This document shows positions 9,759 through 20,280 of a DNA stretch of 64,000 bases, in pieces. The stretch is from JAIOQJ01 sp963718635 (GTDB lineage: Bacteria > Planctomycetota > Planctomycetia > Gemmatales > Gemmataceae). The position numbers and the translations under genes are program-made. The notes beneath the pieces were generated by a model, which saw only the letters and a program-made list of their open reading frames with translations, ran no database searches and was not told the DNA's origin. The DNA lies in contig OY970367.1 of NCBI GenBank assembly GCA_963718635.1, forward strand, positions 2,356,001 to 2,420,000, in the 5' to 3' direction. Positions within the stretch are counted from its first letter, which is position 1. Each line of letters opens with the position of its first letter.

Positions 9759-10544
9759 TCACCCTAACCGGATCGGCACTCCTCGCTCGGCCAAATATTT
9801 TTTCGTTACCGGGATGCTGTATTCATCGTAATGAAAAATGCTAGCCGCCAGGGCGGCATCGGCGCCTGCCCGAAAAGCCTGCAATAGATGTTCGGGGCAG
9901 CCGGCGCCGCCGCTGGCGACGACGGGAATTCCGACAGCTTTCGACACCGCTTCGGTCATGGGCAGATCGTAGCCGGCTTTGGTGCCATCGGCGTCCATGG
10001 ACGTCAAAATAATTTCGCCAGCGCCCAGTTCCTCGGCACGCTTGGCCCACGCTACCGCTTCTAACCCCGTCGGCGTTCGCCCGCCGCTGATGTGGACTTC
10101 CCACCACTCTTCGGACAGCTCTTTATCTTTCCGCGCGTGCCAAACTCGGCGTGGGTCGATATTGACCACGGTGGCACAACGGCCAAAGCGCTGCGAGATT
10201 TCGGCGATAAGTTCGGGGGTTTTGACCGCGGCCGAATTGAGACTTACTTTCTCCGCGCCGGCCTGAATGATTTGCGTAGCGTCAGCTAACGACCGAATAC
10301 CGCCGCCAACGGTGAAGGGCATGAAAATCTGATCGGCGACTCGTTGGATCATCTCAAGAAGAATGGCACGTCCTTCGTGCGTTGCTGAAATGTCGAGAAA
10401 GACGAGCTCGTCGGCGCCGTCGGCTTCGTAGCGTCGGGCCACTTCGATCGGATCGCCGGCATCGCGCAAGCCTACAAAATGGATTCCCTTGACGACGCGG
10501 CCGCGATCCACGTCTAAGCAGGGAATGATTCGTTTCGCGAGCAT
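9759..10544 (-). CDS. hisF: Imidazole glycerol phosphate synthase subunit HisF
   Basis: HisF is the cyclase half of the glutamine amidotransferase that converts PRFAR to imidazole glycerol phosphate and AICAR in histidine synthesis, working with HisH in the cytoplasm. The 261-residue protein from the ATG at 10544 begins MLAKRIIPCLDVDRGRVVKG, with the catalytic Asp in CLDVD. It continues with FLDISAT, the phosphate-binding segment FTVGGGIRS, EIILTSMDADGTKAGYDL (second catalytic Asp in MDADGT) and ASGGAG. Length and motifs are complete and intact. No hisH or other his gene lies nearby. An in-frame ATG ten codons upstream would give an atypical N-terminus. Confidence 0.96.
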   Translation of the reverse strand: MLAKRIIPCLDVDRGRVVKGIHFVGLRDAGDPIEVARRYEADGADELVFLDISATHEGRAILLEMIQRVADQIFMPFTVGGGIRSLADATQIIQAGAEKVSLNSAAVKTPELIAEISQRFGRCATVVNIDPRRVWHARKDKELSEEWWEVHISGGRTPTGLEAVAWAKRAEELGAGEIILTSMDADGTKAGYDLPMTEAVSKAVGIPVVASGGAGCPEHLLQAFRAGADAALAASIFHYDEYSIPVTKKYLAERGVPIRLG

Positions 10545-10688
10545 GCAGGGGACCGTTCCACAAGAAGGAAGCAATCAGCGATTTGGCGCTTCCTCTCATG
10601 ATAAACGATGAATCGGCCGGGTCAACCGGCGCCCCTGGCCGATTCGGATTTGCTGGAAATGTTCGTCGAGGGGGACGAGAACTCCGCA

Positions 10689-10838
10689 TTACCGGTTGGC
10701 GGCGACCCAAAGCATGTAGGCAACTCGTTCGCGGACGAGTTTGTTGTCGCGCACACGGCGATGCAACAGGTCGCGCCACGTGTAAAAGAGTGCGGCAATC
10801 ATCAGGGCGGCCAACTGACAAGGTATCATCGGCGGCAT
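10689..10838 (-). CDS. Small hypothetical protein (49 aa) with N-terminal hydrophobic segment
   Basis: The frame starts at the ATG at 10838 after GGGGGAAG and encodes MPPMIPCQLAALMIAALFYT, then the basic tail WRDLLHRRVRDNKLVRER and VAYMLWVAANR. The hydrophobic N-terminus followed by many arginines suggests a small inner-membrane protein. It lies upstream of hisF on the same strand. I do not know a named family; the coding call rests on amino-acid composition, the ribosome-binding site and a clean stop. Confidence 0.45.
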   Translation of the reverse strand: MPPMIPCQLAALMIAALFYTWRDLLHRRVRDNKLVRERVAYMLWVAANR

Positions 10839-11031
10839 GGGTCTTCTTCCCCCACTTAACTGTTTAAGCGGTATCTGGTTATTGGTGAAGTCGGGCGTTC
10901 CGAAACCCGCTCTCGACTGAACCCTATGTCAAGAAAAGTGGAGCGTCAAACTGGAACGATGGAATCGATTGCGCTTATTTTTCCGATTATTCGCAGGAGA
11001 TGAAGGAGATTATTTCCACGGCGTCAACGAT

Positions 11032-11062
11032 AAAAAAAGAGGCGTCTCTATTGAGACGCCTC
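11032..11062 (-). terminator. Rho-independent terminator after the secretin gene
   Basis: Ten perfect base pairs (GAGGCGTCTC / GAGACGCCTC) around a four-base loop are followed on the minus strand by seven T residues. It starts just nine bases past the secretin stop at 11071. Confidence 0.85.
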
Positions 11063-11070
11063 TTTTCCCA

Positions 11071-14000
11071 TTAGCGGAATTCGCCATCGTCGCGGTTCTC
11101 GACGACTCCGGTTTGCTTCTCCTGTTCTTCGCGATTGATGATGATGCGGGGCGTCACCATCATCATCAGGCTTTGGGCCTCACGGCCGTAGCCGACATTG
11201 CGGAACAGACGGCTGATGTAAGGAATCTTGCTCAACACCGGCGGCCCGAACTCGTTACGGCCTTCGGAGAGAGTCTTCAACCCGCCCAGCAACACCGTAC
11301 CACCGTCCGGCACAACCACAGTGGTCGATACCGAGATGGTCGTGAAGGCCGGCTGTTGAATGTACTGCGTGAAAGGAACCGGCTGCCCCTGTACGCCGCC
11401 TTCGAAGACCGGCGTCACGATCGTGGTGATCGGGAACAACGGCACCGTGGCAGATGCGAGGTTGGTCAGCGATTGCTGAATGTTCAGACGGACGAAGCGG
11501 CGATCGCCGGAGACGACCGGCTGCATGTTCATTGTCACGCCGAGCGGGAACGGCTGATTCTGCGGCGTGAAGATCAACTGGCCGCTGACCGACACTACGG
11601 AGATGCTCGTGAGGAAGAACTGCTGGTCCTGAATCTGGATGTTGGCCGATTGGCCGTTGAACATCGTCAGTTTCGGGGCCTGCATCACGTTCGTTCGTCG
11701 GTCGCCCTGGGCGGCTTCGAGGAACATTTGAACTTGAATATCACTGAGGAACGCCAGGCCAAGAGACAAGCCGCCGTCGGCGCCCGGGGCGTTCGGGAAG
11801 CCGCCGAACGGTGGAATCGCCAAGCCGAAGCTGGAGGCGTTGATCGGCAGATTCAGGTCAGGCGTCGGAACGCCAGGCGCCTGCAAGCCAACCGTCTTGG
11901 CGCTCACGTTTTGCAAGTTGGTGAGATTGCTGTTCGAAGCCGCTGCTGCCGCTGATTCGGCTGGAAGCGTTCTGGTTGTGCGTGCTGACGTTCATCGAGA
12001 AGTCGAGGCCGATGCGCTCGTAGAACGTTTCGGCCAGCGTGATCATGCGAACTTCGATGGCGACTTCGAGGTCCTGCAGCTGGCGAAGCGATTCGAGCAG
12101 GCGCGTGACTTCTTCGATTACGTCGGGCGTCTGATTGATGACGAGCGCCATGCCGAGCGGATAGTATTCGATGCGGCCCGCGCCCCCCATTGCCTCCCAG
12201 GTGTTGGGATGCACGGAGCTGGTGATGAGGTGGATGAGCGCCTCTTCAATCGTCGCGCTGCCGCCCTTGGTCACCGTGGTGACCGGGCCTGCTGAGGACA
12301 TGCCGCTTTGCAATGTTCCCGAGCTTCCCGGTCGAGCGCCCGGCCCGGTGAGCGAAGCGGTGCCCGTCGGCGAGCCCATGCCGTTGCCCAGGCCAACCGG
12401 CGGAGTGAACGGCGTGGTGTTGCCGCCAAGCATTGGTCGCGACTGATTCATCGTATGCTGCAGTTGCGTGTTCAAATCGGTGATCGGCGCCGGGGCATAG
12501 TTCTGCACCGGGATGACCAGATCGGCAACCGGGATAACCCGCTGCTGCATCCGGCCGCGCAGGCCTTCCTGCGTCGTCACGCGAATCAATTCCTTATCGA
12601 TGATGTAGGAGAGATTCGCTTTCGCCAGCACCAATTCCAAGGCGTACTTGAGCGTGTGGTTGGTGTACGAGGCCGTGATCGGTGTTCGCGGGTCGATGCC
12701 CGCCTTTTGCAGCGACTTGGTGTCGAGATCGAAATTCAACCCCGTATAAGTCTGCATGAAGGTGATGACTTCATCGATCGGCTGATCCTTGAAGCTGAAG
12801 TTCACCTTGCGCGTGTTCAATTCGCTTTCGAGCCGGCGCTCTTCAATCGTGCGCGGCCGCTGCGAAGAGATACCGCCGCCCATCGCAGAACGGTTCTTGA
12901 TCTCTTCAAAGCGCTTTTTGCTGAAATTCACTGGATCGTTTGTGTTGACGGGCGGACCGTAATCGAACGCGTCGTTGCCGATCTCCCAGGCGTAGTCTTC
13001 ACTATCCTTGCGAGTTGTTTTCCACTTATCGAGCCTGTATCCTCGCTTGGCAAGCGTCATCGCGGCCGTGGTAACCGGATCCTCCGGGTCGAGCTGGTGG
13101 GCGGTCATGGCCGTCTTGCCGGCTTCCTGGAATTTGCCTTCGTCCATTAACTTGGCGAAGGTCTTCATCAACTGGGCGACTTCTTCGTGTTTGTGCTCCG
13201 TGTGCAGAGCCTCATGCGACATCTGGTTGCGGAAGCTCTTCAGGTCTTTGGATTCCTTGGTCAGGAAGTCTTGTTGATGCTTCAGCACTTTCAAGCGTTC
13301 GATGCGATTTTGAATCGGCTGCGTCAGCAGAGTGACCTTGGCCGGGTCGAGCGAGGCCGTCTTGACGCGGACGATGAAGCCATCGAGTTCTTGTAGAGCC
13401 GTGTCGGTATCGCCTTTGCCGAATCGAGCGGTGGCGTTCGCTTCGAGCTGCAGGCCTTCCGCTCGCAGCTTCTGGAACTGGAGTTCCATCATCGCTTCCT
13501 GCTGCTTCAAGAGGCTGTCCGCTCCGGATTTCTCGGCAGACGGAAGATGGACGACGTGCGTCTGTTCGCCGACCTGAGTCAGGGCGTCTGACTTTTCGAG
13601 ATGGCTGGCGGCCAGGGCCATGTCGTCAGTGAGGCGCTCGCGCTTGACGATCGGCAGGCGCTCTTTTTCGATCAACTTGAAGATGTTCAGCGCTTGTTCG
13701 TAGTTGCGGCTGTGCAGGGCTTCCACACCGCGTTCGTAAGCACGTACAGCGACCTTTTCCTGCTGCTTCGTCTCTTCGGCTTCGAGCGTCCGCAGCATCG
13801 CCTCGGCTTCGCCCTTGTGGGCGGGGTAGCTGTTCAGAACCTGCATCGCAATCTTGCGAGCATTGCCGAGCTGATTGGCGCGTATTTCGTTTTGTGCCTG
13901 CTTGAGCATCTGCAAACCTTGGTCAACGGGCTTGGCCGTCACCATCGGCTCGTTGGTGCGCGGGTCGATCTGTAGCGATTCGGGCGGCATCAAGACCGGC

Positions 14001-16316
14001 TCGCTCACTTCGGGCTTTGCCGAAGCAACGGTTGAAGATTGACCCTTGATGCTGCGCAACATGTCGCGATGATTGTCTACCAGCCAGCAAGAGAGGCCGA
14101 AGCCGCCGGCCAGCGTTTCCGCTTCCATCAGCATCTGCTCGGCCGTGGCCACATCATCCGCGGTCTTCTTCACCATCGTGGTGTGGGCTTTGTTGCACAG
14201 GGCGTTGATCTGGCTTTGAGCGGCGGCCGCCAGCGATTGCAGCATCATTTCCGGCGTTTCTTCATCGACGTCGAAAACGACGTTGCGCCGTTGGGCATCG
14301 GCCAAGGCATCGCGAGCTTCGATGAAACGGCCGCCCTTTTGATAGGCGCTGGCCTGCTGCATAAGCCGAACGGCTTGGGCTTTCTGAAGGCCGTCTTGGG
14401 CGACCGGCTTAACGGCTGTGCCTTCGTTCTTGACAACTCGCACTTCGGACGGGAGCAGGTCGCCCTGCGTTCCTTCGGGCAGCGTGGCTTTGACGACGTT
14501 ATAGGGTACGCGCGGCGCCGTCTGACGAAGCGGATCGGCGCCGGGTTCGTTGACGTGCGGCAGTTCCGGGTTCGGCGTCTCCTGAATGATCTCGGTTTTG
14601 ACGACGTTATAGGGGACGCGCGGGCTGGATTGATTTATCCCTGCGTTCGATTGGACGGGCGCTGCCGGAAGCACGGGATCGGGAACTTCTTCCGTCTGCT
14701 GCGTTTTGACGACGTTGTAAGGCACCTGTCCGGTCTTGCGAATCGGCGGTTGATAGGGGTCGGCCGGCGCGAGTGGCAACTCGGGATTCGGCGCCACTTC
14801 GATAATCTGGGTTTTGACGACGTTGTAAGGAATCCTCGGCGTCGGACCGCTCGTCAGTGGACTCTGGACGTTTGGCGCAACGGGCAGCACCGGGTTTGGA
14901 ACCTCTTCGACGATGGGGAACTTCACCACGTTGTAAGGCACTTTCGGCATGGCCTTGTTCGTCAGCGCGTCCCTCGGATTGTTCGGCACGGCTGGCAACA
15001 TCGGATCGGGTTCGGACTCCGGCTGGATCGTCCTTACTGAGTTGTAGGGCACGTTAGGTTCAGTCGGTGCGGGTGTTTTGGAGCCGCTGCCGGCAACGTT
15101 AGTCAGGTTGTAAGGCGACTTCGCCGTTGCCGGCCTGACATTCTTCGGCTCGTCGGCGGGATTCACAACTTCTTCAGGCAACGGGACATTTGCCGCCGTC
15201 TCGCCGACCGGCAGGATACGCTCCGGTCGAACCTCGGTTGCCGGAATGCGGTTTGGCCCCTTCGACACGACGGTGCCTCCGCCGAATTCCACCGTCTGAG
15301 GTGGAAGGCGATTGATGCCTGGCTCAGAGCTCGGATCAAGCGCTACTTGTTTCTTCGGCTTCGGCTTATCCCAATCGGGGTCGGGCATGTAGAAATCGGG
15401 CTCTTTCTTGTCGCTCGCCAACCGCGAGTCAGCACTCAGATCGAATTTGGGCCTGGGCGTCGTCGCTCGTAAGGGTCGCGGCGTCGCGGTGGCGACATCC
15501 TTTGAGTCACGTGTTTTCTTGGCCGTCGCTAATTCTGAAGCATCTGGTTTGCGGGGCGCGACTTTCAGCTTGGACCGGGCATTGTCAATTTCTTTCAATA
15601 GGGAATCGGCGCGGTCGCCGTAATTCCAGACGTTGTACGGCCCATGCAATTGAATCGCCTGGAGGCAGAAACCGCGAGCGGCGTCGAGATTGACGGCGCG
15701 CTGCTCGGCCGTGCCTGACTGTTTTTCAAATAGGCCGCGTGCCTGGGCCACCAGCCGGTCGGCATCGTTGCGATCGCGACGGCCGCGCGCCTCTTGGACC
15801 TTCTTCATGATCGAATCGGGCGTATCGTCGAATAGGCCCCACTCGGTGGTTCGGCCGTTGGCCTCCGCCTGGCGAGCCAGATCGAGCGCCACATCGAGTC
15901 GATTGTTGTCGAGCGCTTCGCGGGCGCGCTTGACGAGCAGGCGCGGGTTTTCGCCGTTCGCTTGCACCGCAGCGATCGGCTTGCCGCCCATTTTGCGTTC
16001 GATGTCGGCCAGCAGCTTATCCGGCGTATCGTCCCAAAACGGGCTGCTGACGTTCATCGCCTTCACTTGCTGCGCTAATTCGGTGGCGAGTTGGTAGTCG
16101 CCTTTCTTATAGGCGGCCCGCGCTCGCACCATCGTGCGCATGCCTTGTTCGGCTCGGTCGGCGTTCACACGCTCTTCGGCCTGCGCGGCGCCGAGCAAGT
16201 GAAGTCGCTTCAGCGCCCACGGCGGTCAAGCCCGGCAGCAGCACAAGGCTGGCGGCCAAACGCTTCCATCCTCGAAGTTTAGCCTGGCTCACCCCTGGCC
16301 TCCTTAGCGCTTCCAT
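11071..16316 (-). CDS. Giant secretin (GspD/PilQ-like) with P-Y-N repeats (two frameshifts)
   Basis: The product is about 1,740 residues, far longer than usual secretins (about 600-750). The start is the ATG at 16316 (MEALRRPGVSQ) after GAAAGGAAAG; a signal segment (KRLAASLVLLPGLTAVGA) follows, then an indel near 16200. The N-terminal third is TPR-like. About seven repeats of 35-37 residues each contain (I/V)PYNVVK and a proline-rich PNPELP/PDPVLP motif (DNA 14480-15120). A long helical region (about 13200-13900) precedes an STN-like domain (KVNFSFKDQPIDEV). The secretin domain includes VVVPDGGTVLLGGL and PYISRLFRNVGYG. A second indel near 11940 separates the last 280 residues. Secretins form outer-membrane channels for type II secretion or type IV pili; pilT lies downstream. 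Confidence 0.85.
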
Positions 16317-16596
16317 GCGTTCTTTCCTTTCGACGTCCGGCGAGTCCCCCATGCCGGACGGCACAACTTCCCCCGAACCCCATAAGTCAGCTAGCCCTCT
16401 TGGCTCGCCAAAGATGGTCGGACATCGGGATTCAGGAAGAAATTTCGATAACGAGGCGGACATTAGCTATCGCAGTCAAAGCAAGCAAGGGGAAATCTCG
16501 CGCGAATTGACCGGATTTATTTAAGTTTTGACGGGGCAATCCGGGAAAGGAGCTTACTCATTTTGAGCAGCTTGCTTACTTTGTTGAAGCGACGCT

Positions 16597-16692
16597 TAGC
16601 CGCGACGCTATGAGCGAGGCGCTATCGCGCTCCGCATAGCGTCGCGGCTAACGAAAAAGCGTCGCGGCTAACGAAAAAGCGTCGCGGCTAAC
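16597..16692. repeat. Palindrome plus direct repeats of GCGTCGCGGCTAAC
   Basis: TTAGCCGCGACGCTATG at 16597 is mirrored by CATAGCGTCGCGGCTAA at 16635. The right arm is then repeated twice in direct orientation as CGAAAAAGCGTCGCGGCTAA. The rest of the 16317-16712 spacer shows no gene. Confidence 0.75.
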
Positions 16693-16712
16693 AAATCGAA
16701 ATGACAATTACC

Positions 16713-17046
16713 TCAGCGAGGCATCGGGTAATTGGAGAGGTCTTGGGGTCGCGTTTGAAGAAAACGGTAAGGCATGCCGTTGTACAGATAGTAGGGTTGC
16801 GGCGCGAGGATGACGCGAGGCTTGTAAAGTCCTTGCTGATCGATGCCGTAGAACTGCCAGTGGGCATAGCGATCGGGCAGAAAGTAACCCGGCGCACCGG
16901 CCCGAGCGGCCCCATTTCGACAATGATTGTGGCGGGGGGCAACACTTCAATCGCTTGCCGGGCGCGGGCAACAACTCAGGCGTTGGCTCAGCGTGCAGCC
17001 AACAAGGCGACAGCAAAAGGAATAAGCAGGGCAATAGACGTTTCAT
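16713..17046 (-). CDS. Small exported protein with signal peptide (two frameshifts)
   Basis: The ATG at 17046 opens a clear signal peptide, MKRLLPCLFLLLSPCWLHAE. The conserved body follows only after two frame changes: VLPPATIIVEMGPLGPVR in a second frame and GYFLPDRYAHWQFYGIDQQG, KPRVILAPQPYYLYNGMPY in a third, ending at TGA 16713. The Tyr- and Pro-rich C-terminus resembles short envelope proteins common in planctomycetes, but I cannot name a family. The indels lie in G/C runs near 16975 and 16880. The gene is on the same strand as the secretin and upstream of it, without evidence of linkage. Confidence 0.6.
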
Positions 17047-17164
17047 TCGATGGCTCGATTAAGGAGTTAAACGACGACTCCCTCCGGCCTGATCGGCGCC
17101 TTGCCATGTTGCGAAAGCAAGATTCAATCATGGTTAAAAGGATGCCGCAGGGCGGCAATCCTCA

Positions 17165-17448
17165 CACTAACCCGAAGCGTCAGCAAGGCATTCACCGAAG
17201 CGTTAGCGTTATGTTCAGCAAGGGAGCGAACAAAACCTCGCTAACGCTTTCTGAAGTTGCGCGGTATTAAGCGGCTTCGAGGGTATTGAGAGCCCGAAGC
17301 GCAAGCAAGGGAAGCGTTAGGAAAAAATAGGCCTTTCCTTGCTTGCGCTTTGGGCTCTCATTGACCCAATAAATTCGTCGTGATTCCGCTAGCGCGCAAC
17401 TTCAAAACTAACGCTTCGGGGCTTACCCGCTGACGCGTCGGGTTAGTG
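17165..17448. repeat. Palindromic element split by a MITE
   Basis: The arms CACTAACCCGAAGCGTCAGC (17165-17184) and GCTGACGCGTCGGGTTAGTG (17429-17448) are inverted copies with one mismatch. MITE copy 2 sits between them with its own target duplication, so the palindromic element is older than the insertion. The remaining part of the 17047-17716 spacer has no gene. Confidence 0.7.
17249..17407. mobile_element. MITE-like element, copy 2 (159 bp)
   Basis: Same structure as copy 1: left end TTCTGAAGTTGCGCG, right end CGCGCAACTTCAAAA, the internal hairpin around GGAAAAAATAGGCCTTTCC and the common right part AATAAATTCGTCGTGATTCC. A perfect 8-bp duplication CTAACGCT flanks it (17241-17248 and 17408-17415). 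Confidence 0.85.
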
Positions 17449-17716
17449 TCATTTGCGGATGCCAGCGCCACGTTATCCGTGGTCGCGTCTTATTGTTGAT
17501 TAAGAATGATTCTAACCTTTTCAGCCTGAAGGTGTGCGCATAATTGCTGCAAATCGAAGAAAATTTTTCAACTGCTTAGCCGCAGACCGATCAGTACGCA
17601 AGCGAGCGCCTTGATTTCGCGATATATTAGCAAGTCCCGCCTGAACCTCTCGTTTGAGGATCCTGTCAGGATGGAGACGGCTGCTTTTGAAGGATTCAAT
17701 TTTCGAAGGGGTCTCC

Positions 17717-18667
17717 GTGGTTGGTGCAGATCAGGCGGCGACTCGAGCCGGCCTTATTTATGGATTCATCGCCTACGGCATCTGGGGGATTGTGCCCGTT
17801 TACTTCAAGTTTGTCCGGGTCGTGCCGCCGCGCGAAATCCTGGCGCATCGCATTGTCTGGTCAGCCGTTTTTTTGCTGGGCTTCCTTTCGCTTACCCGCC
17901 GGCTGCCCACTCTCGGCGCGGTATTTCGTTCCCCAAGACCCTTGGCTTTGCTCGGGCTAAGCACGCTTTTTATTGCCGGCAATTGGTATGTCTTCATCTA
18001 TAGCGTGCTGACAAATCAGATGCTGCAAGGGAGCCTCGGCTACTTCATCCTGCCGATCGTCAATGTCGCGGTGGGCACGCTTTTCTTTGGCGAGAAGATG
18101 CGCTTGCCTCAATGGATCGCTCTTTGTTTCGCGACGGCCGGAGTACTCGCTTTGATTGTCTGGCTCGGCATGTTTCCTTGGATCGCGCTTACGCTCGCAT
18201 TCAGTTTTTCCATCTATGGCATCATCCGCAAACATACGCCAGTCGATGGCACCGTCGGCCTGACGGTTGAGACGCTATTGCTAGCGCCGCTCGCACTCGT
18301 CGCCTTGGCCTATTGGCACGCCGGGGATGAACTGGTGTTTTTCCATCTCGACAACTACATGCGGTTGCTCGTCGTTCTCAGCGGACTCATCACGAGCATT
18401 CCGCTTGTCTGTTTCGCGCAAGCGGTGCAACGCCTGCGCATCGTGACGATCGGCTTTCTGCAATACATCTCGCCGTCGTTGGCATTCTTGATTGCGGTGC
18501 GCTTCTACGGCGAGGACTTTTCGCCGGCCTATCAAGTCGGCTACGGCTTGATCTGGTGCGGTTTGGTTGTGTTTGTGCTCGATGCGCTGCGCAGTGGATG
18601 GAAAACGAGAGAAGCTGGCCGTGGCGAAGCGGATGAAAAAATTCGCGAGATGGAAATTATGAATTGA
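17717..18667 (+). CDS. rarD: RarD-type EamA family transporter
   Basis: The protein of about 316 residues is an inner-membrane drug/metabolite transporter of the RarD group, with about ten hydrophobic segments. The family signature is at the N-terminus, YGFIAYGIWGIVPVYFKFV, followed by EILAHRIVWS and GNWYVFIYSVLTNQMLQGSL; FLQYISPSLAFLIAVRFYGE lies near the end. I chose the GTG at 17717 because GAAGGGG lies five bases upstream; an upstream ATG at 17654 in the same frame would add 21 residues. The substrate is unknown (chloramphenicol sensitivity in the name-giving protein). It converges on the NUDIX gene. Confidence 0.88.
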   Translation: MVGADQAATRAGLIYGFIAYGIWGIVPVYFKFVRVVPPREILAHRIVWSAVFLLGFLSLTRRLPTLGAVFRSPRPLALLGLSTLFIAGNWYVFIYSVLTNQMLQGSLGYFILPIVNVAVGTLFFGEKMRLPQWIALCFATAGVLALIVWLGMFPWIALTLAFSFSIYGIIRKHTPVDGTVGLTVETLLLAPLALVALAYWHAGDELVFFHLDNYMRLLVVLSGLITSIPLVCFAQAVQRLRIVTIGFLQYISPSLAFLIAVRFYGEDFSPAYQVGYGLIWCGLVVFVLDALRSGWKTREAGRGEADEKIREMEIMN

Positions 18668-18713
18668 AATTCATTGGCTCGCGCGCAATGGCTTCAGACT
18701 CGACAGTTTTCCA

Positions 18714-19220
18714 TTAATCCATCGAGAAACTTCTTGTCAGGTTTACCTTCCAGCTAATCGGGCGCCCGTCCCGATAAGGCATCACGCCATGGAACTGCGT
18801 AATTGAAGAGTCGAACAAGAGTGGAAGAAAGTGGCGGTCGCCCTCCCAAAGCGGCAGTTGCATTAGGTTGTCTCGCTCGACCCATTCGAGCGTTCCTTCA
18901 TCGTTCTCCTGGAAAGGAATGCCCGTAAACGCATCAACGCAGAAGAGGAAACCAAACCAATCTTGGCCGTCCTTGCCGAATCCGGGCCAGGAAATCGTGC
19001 CGCGCAACACTAATTTCTCGCATTCGATTCCTGCTTCCTCGCGTATTTCACGTTTCATGCCCGAGACAATGTCTTCGCCTGCTTCCAGTTTGCCGCCTAA
19101 GCCGTTGTACTTACCGAAATGATGATCGCTCGCCCGGCGATTGCGATGAATCATCAGCACCCGTTGCCCATCGGGAGAAAGCACATAGCCGAGCGTTGCG
19201 AGTACAGGAGTGTACGTCAT
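18714..19220 (-). CDS. NUDIX hydrolase (MutT/8-oxo-dGTP diphosphatase-like)
   Basis: This 168-residue protein carries a perfect Nudix box: GGKLEAGED, seven residues, then KREIREEAGI, fitting GX5EX7REUXEEXGU. The N-terminus TYTPVLATLGYVLSPDGQRV and the motif HFGKYNGLGGKLE resemble the MTH1/MutX subgroup that hydrolyses oxidised purine nucleoside triphosphates, and the C-terminal WEGDRHFLPLLFD supports this. The ATG at 19220 overlaps the stop of the upstream RluA-type gene by four bases (ATGA), so the two are translationally coupled. A longer frame upstream lies entirely inside rluA and is rejected as the start. Confidence 0.88.
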   Translation of the reverse strand: MTYTPVLATLGYVLSPDGQRVLMIHRNRRASDHHFGKYNGLGGKLEAGEDIVSGMKREIREEAGIECEKLVLRGTISWPGFGKDGQDWFGFLFCVDAFTGIPFQENDEGTLEWVERDNLMQLPLWEGDRHFLPLLFDSSITQFHGVMPYRDGRPISWKVNLTRSFSMD

Positions 19221-20191
19221 GATCGTTTCGGGGCCGAGCGGATGCGCGTCAAAAAGCCTTGCAGATCGAGCGGCGGTTCCATCGTCCAATGCAGATGTTC
19301 TCCCGAAACGGGGTGTTCGAAACCGAGTTCGAGAGCATGCAGCGCCAGCCTCGGCGCCTGGCTGTCATCGGGAATTATCTCACCATTCGTGCGCCGATTG
19401 TAGACTTTCTCCCCGCATACCGGGCTGCCGGCCTCGGATAGATGAATGCGAATCTGGTGCGTTTTTCCGGTTTCCAGTTGGCACATCAACACGGTATGTC
19501 TTGGCAGCCTCTCCATGACTTCCACGTGCGTGATCGCCTGCTTTCCTTCGCCCTCCGGGCCGCTGCCGCGTCGGCCATCGCCCCGGTCTTGAATGAACCA
19601 GGAAGAAAATGTTTGCGCCTTCACAATGCCAGGCACAACGGCCATGTATCGCCGTACGACCGTGTGAAAACGAAACTGCTTGCCCAACACGCGCTCGGCC
19701 GGAATCGAGCGTGCAAAGACGACCAGACCGCTGGTATCTTTATCGAGCCGTTGAACGATCCGCAGACGAGGAAGGGTATGTTTGGCTCGGCCCAATTGTT
19801 CGGCGATGGCGCGCTGTGTGAGATCTTCCAGCGTCGGCGCCAGGTCGCGACGGCGATCGGTCCAATTGCGCTCGGAAGGATGCCGAACCGTGTTGACGCC
19901 CGACGCTTTTTCTACCACTACGACATCGTCATCGAGATAGCGTACAACCAGGCCTTCGACGGTGGCGCCGCGATGAACCGCAGCGGGCTTGTGCAGCACT
20001 TCCAGTACGTCTCCCTCTTTCAGACGACGGGCAGGATCCTGACAGAGAGCGTCATCGACTTGCACGCGCCGGGCGGCTACGAGGTTGCGCACCTGCGTCC
20101 ACGATTGATCGGGAAAGAGTCCGCGCAAAATCGCCGCCAACGTTTGGCCCGCCATCTCGGCGGGAATCGGGAAAGGTGCGCTTGGTTTCAT
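19217..20191 (-). CDS. RluA-family 23S rRNA/tRNA pseudouridine synthase
   Basis: The protein (324 residues) has an N-terminal S4 RNA-binding domain (QVRNLVAARRVQVDDALCQD) and an RluA/RluC/RluD-type catalytic domain. LRIVQRLDKDTSGLVVFAR contains the catalytic aspartate (RLDxxTSGL). Downstream are LMCQLETGKTHQIRIHLSEA and GSPVCGEKVYN, also conserved in the family. It converts specific uridines in structured RNA to pseudouridine in the cytoplasm; the exact site (RluC, RluD or RluA) cannot be told. The stop overlaps the NUDIX start. Confidence 0.92.
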   Translation of the reverse strand: MKPSAPFPIPAEMAGQTLAAILRGLFPDQSWTQVRNLVAARRVQVDDALCQDPARRLKEGDVLEVLHKPAAVHRGATVEGLVVRYLDDDVVVVEKASGVNTVRHPSERNWTDRRRDLAPTLEDLTQRAIAEQLGRAKHTLPRLRIVQRLDKDTSGLVVFARSIPAERVLGKQFRFHTVVRRYMAVVPGIVKAQTFSSWFIQDRGDGRRGSGPEGEGKQAITHVEVMERLPRHTVLMCQLETGKTHQIRIHLSEAGSPVCGEKVYNRRTNGEIIPDDSQAPRLALHALELGFEHPVSGEHLHWTMEPPLDLQGFLTRIRSAPKRS

Positions 20192-20280
20192 AAAGGTCGA
20201 ACAACTGATTCACGATTGTTAGCCGCTTTTACGCAAATCGGGTGGAAGGGGACGCTTCACGTGTCCCGCTTGATTCCCTC

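Noticed and set aside
14039..15040. A 333-codon plus-strand frame opposite the secretin repeats
   Set aside because: It mirrors the P-Y-N repeats of the secretin gene; the repeated amino-acid pattern is a by-product of the repeated DNA.
18714..19289. Longer start for the NUDIX gene at 19289
   Set aside because: It would overlap 73 bases of the upstream pseudouridine synthase gene; the ATG at 19220 gives the standard coupling overlap and the expected N-terminus.
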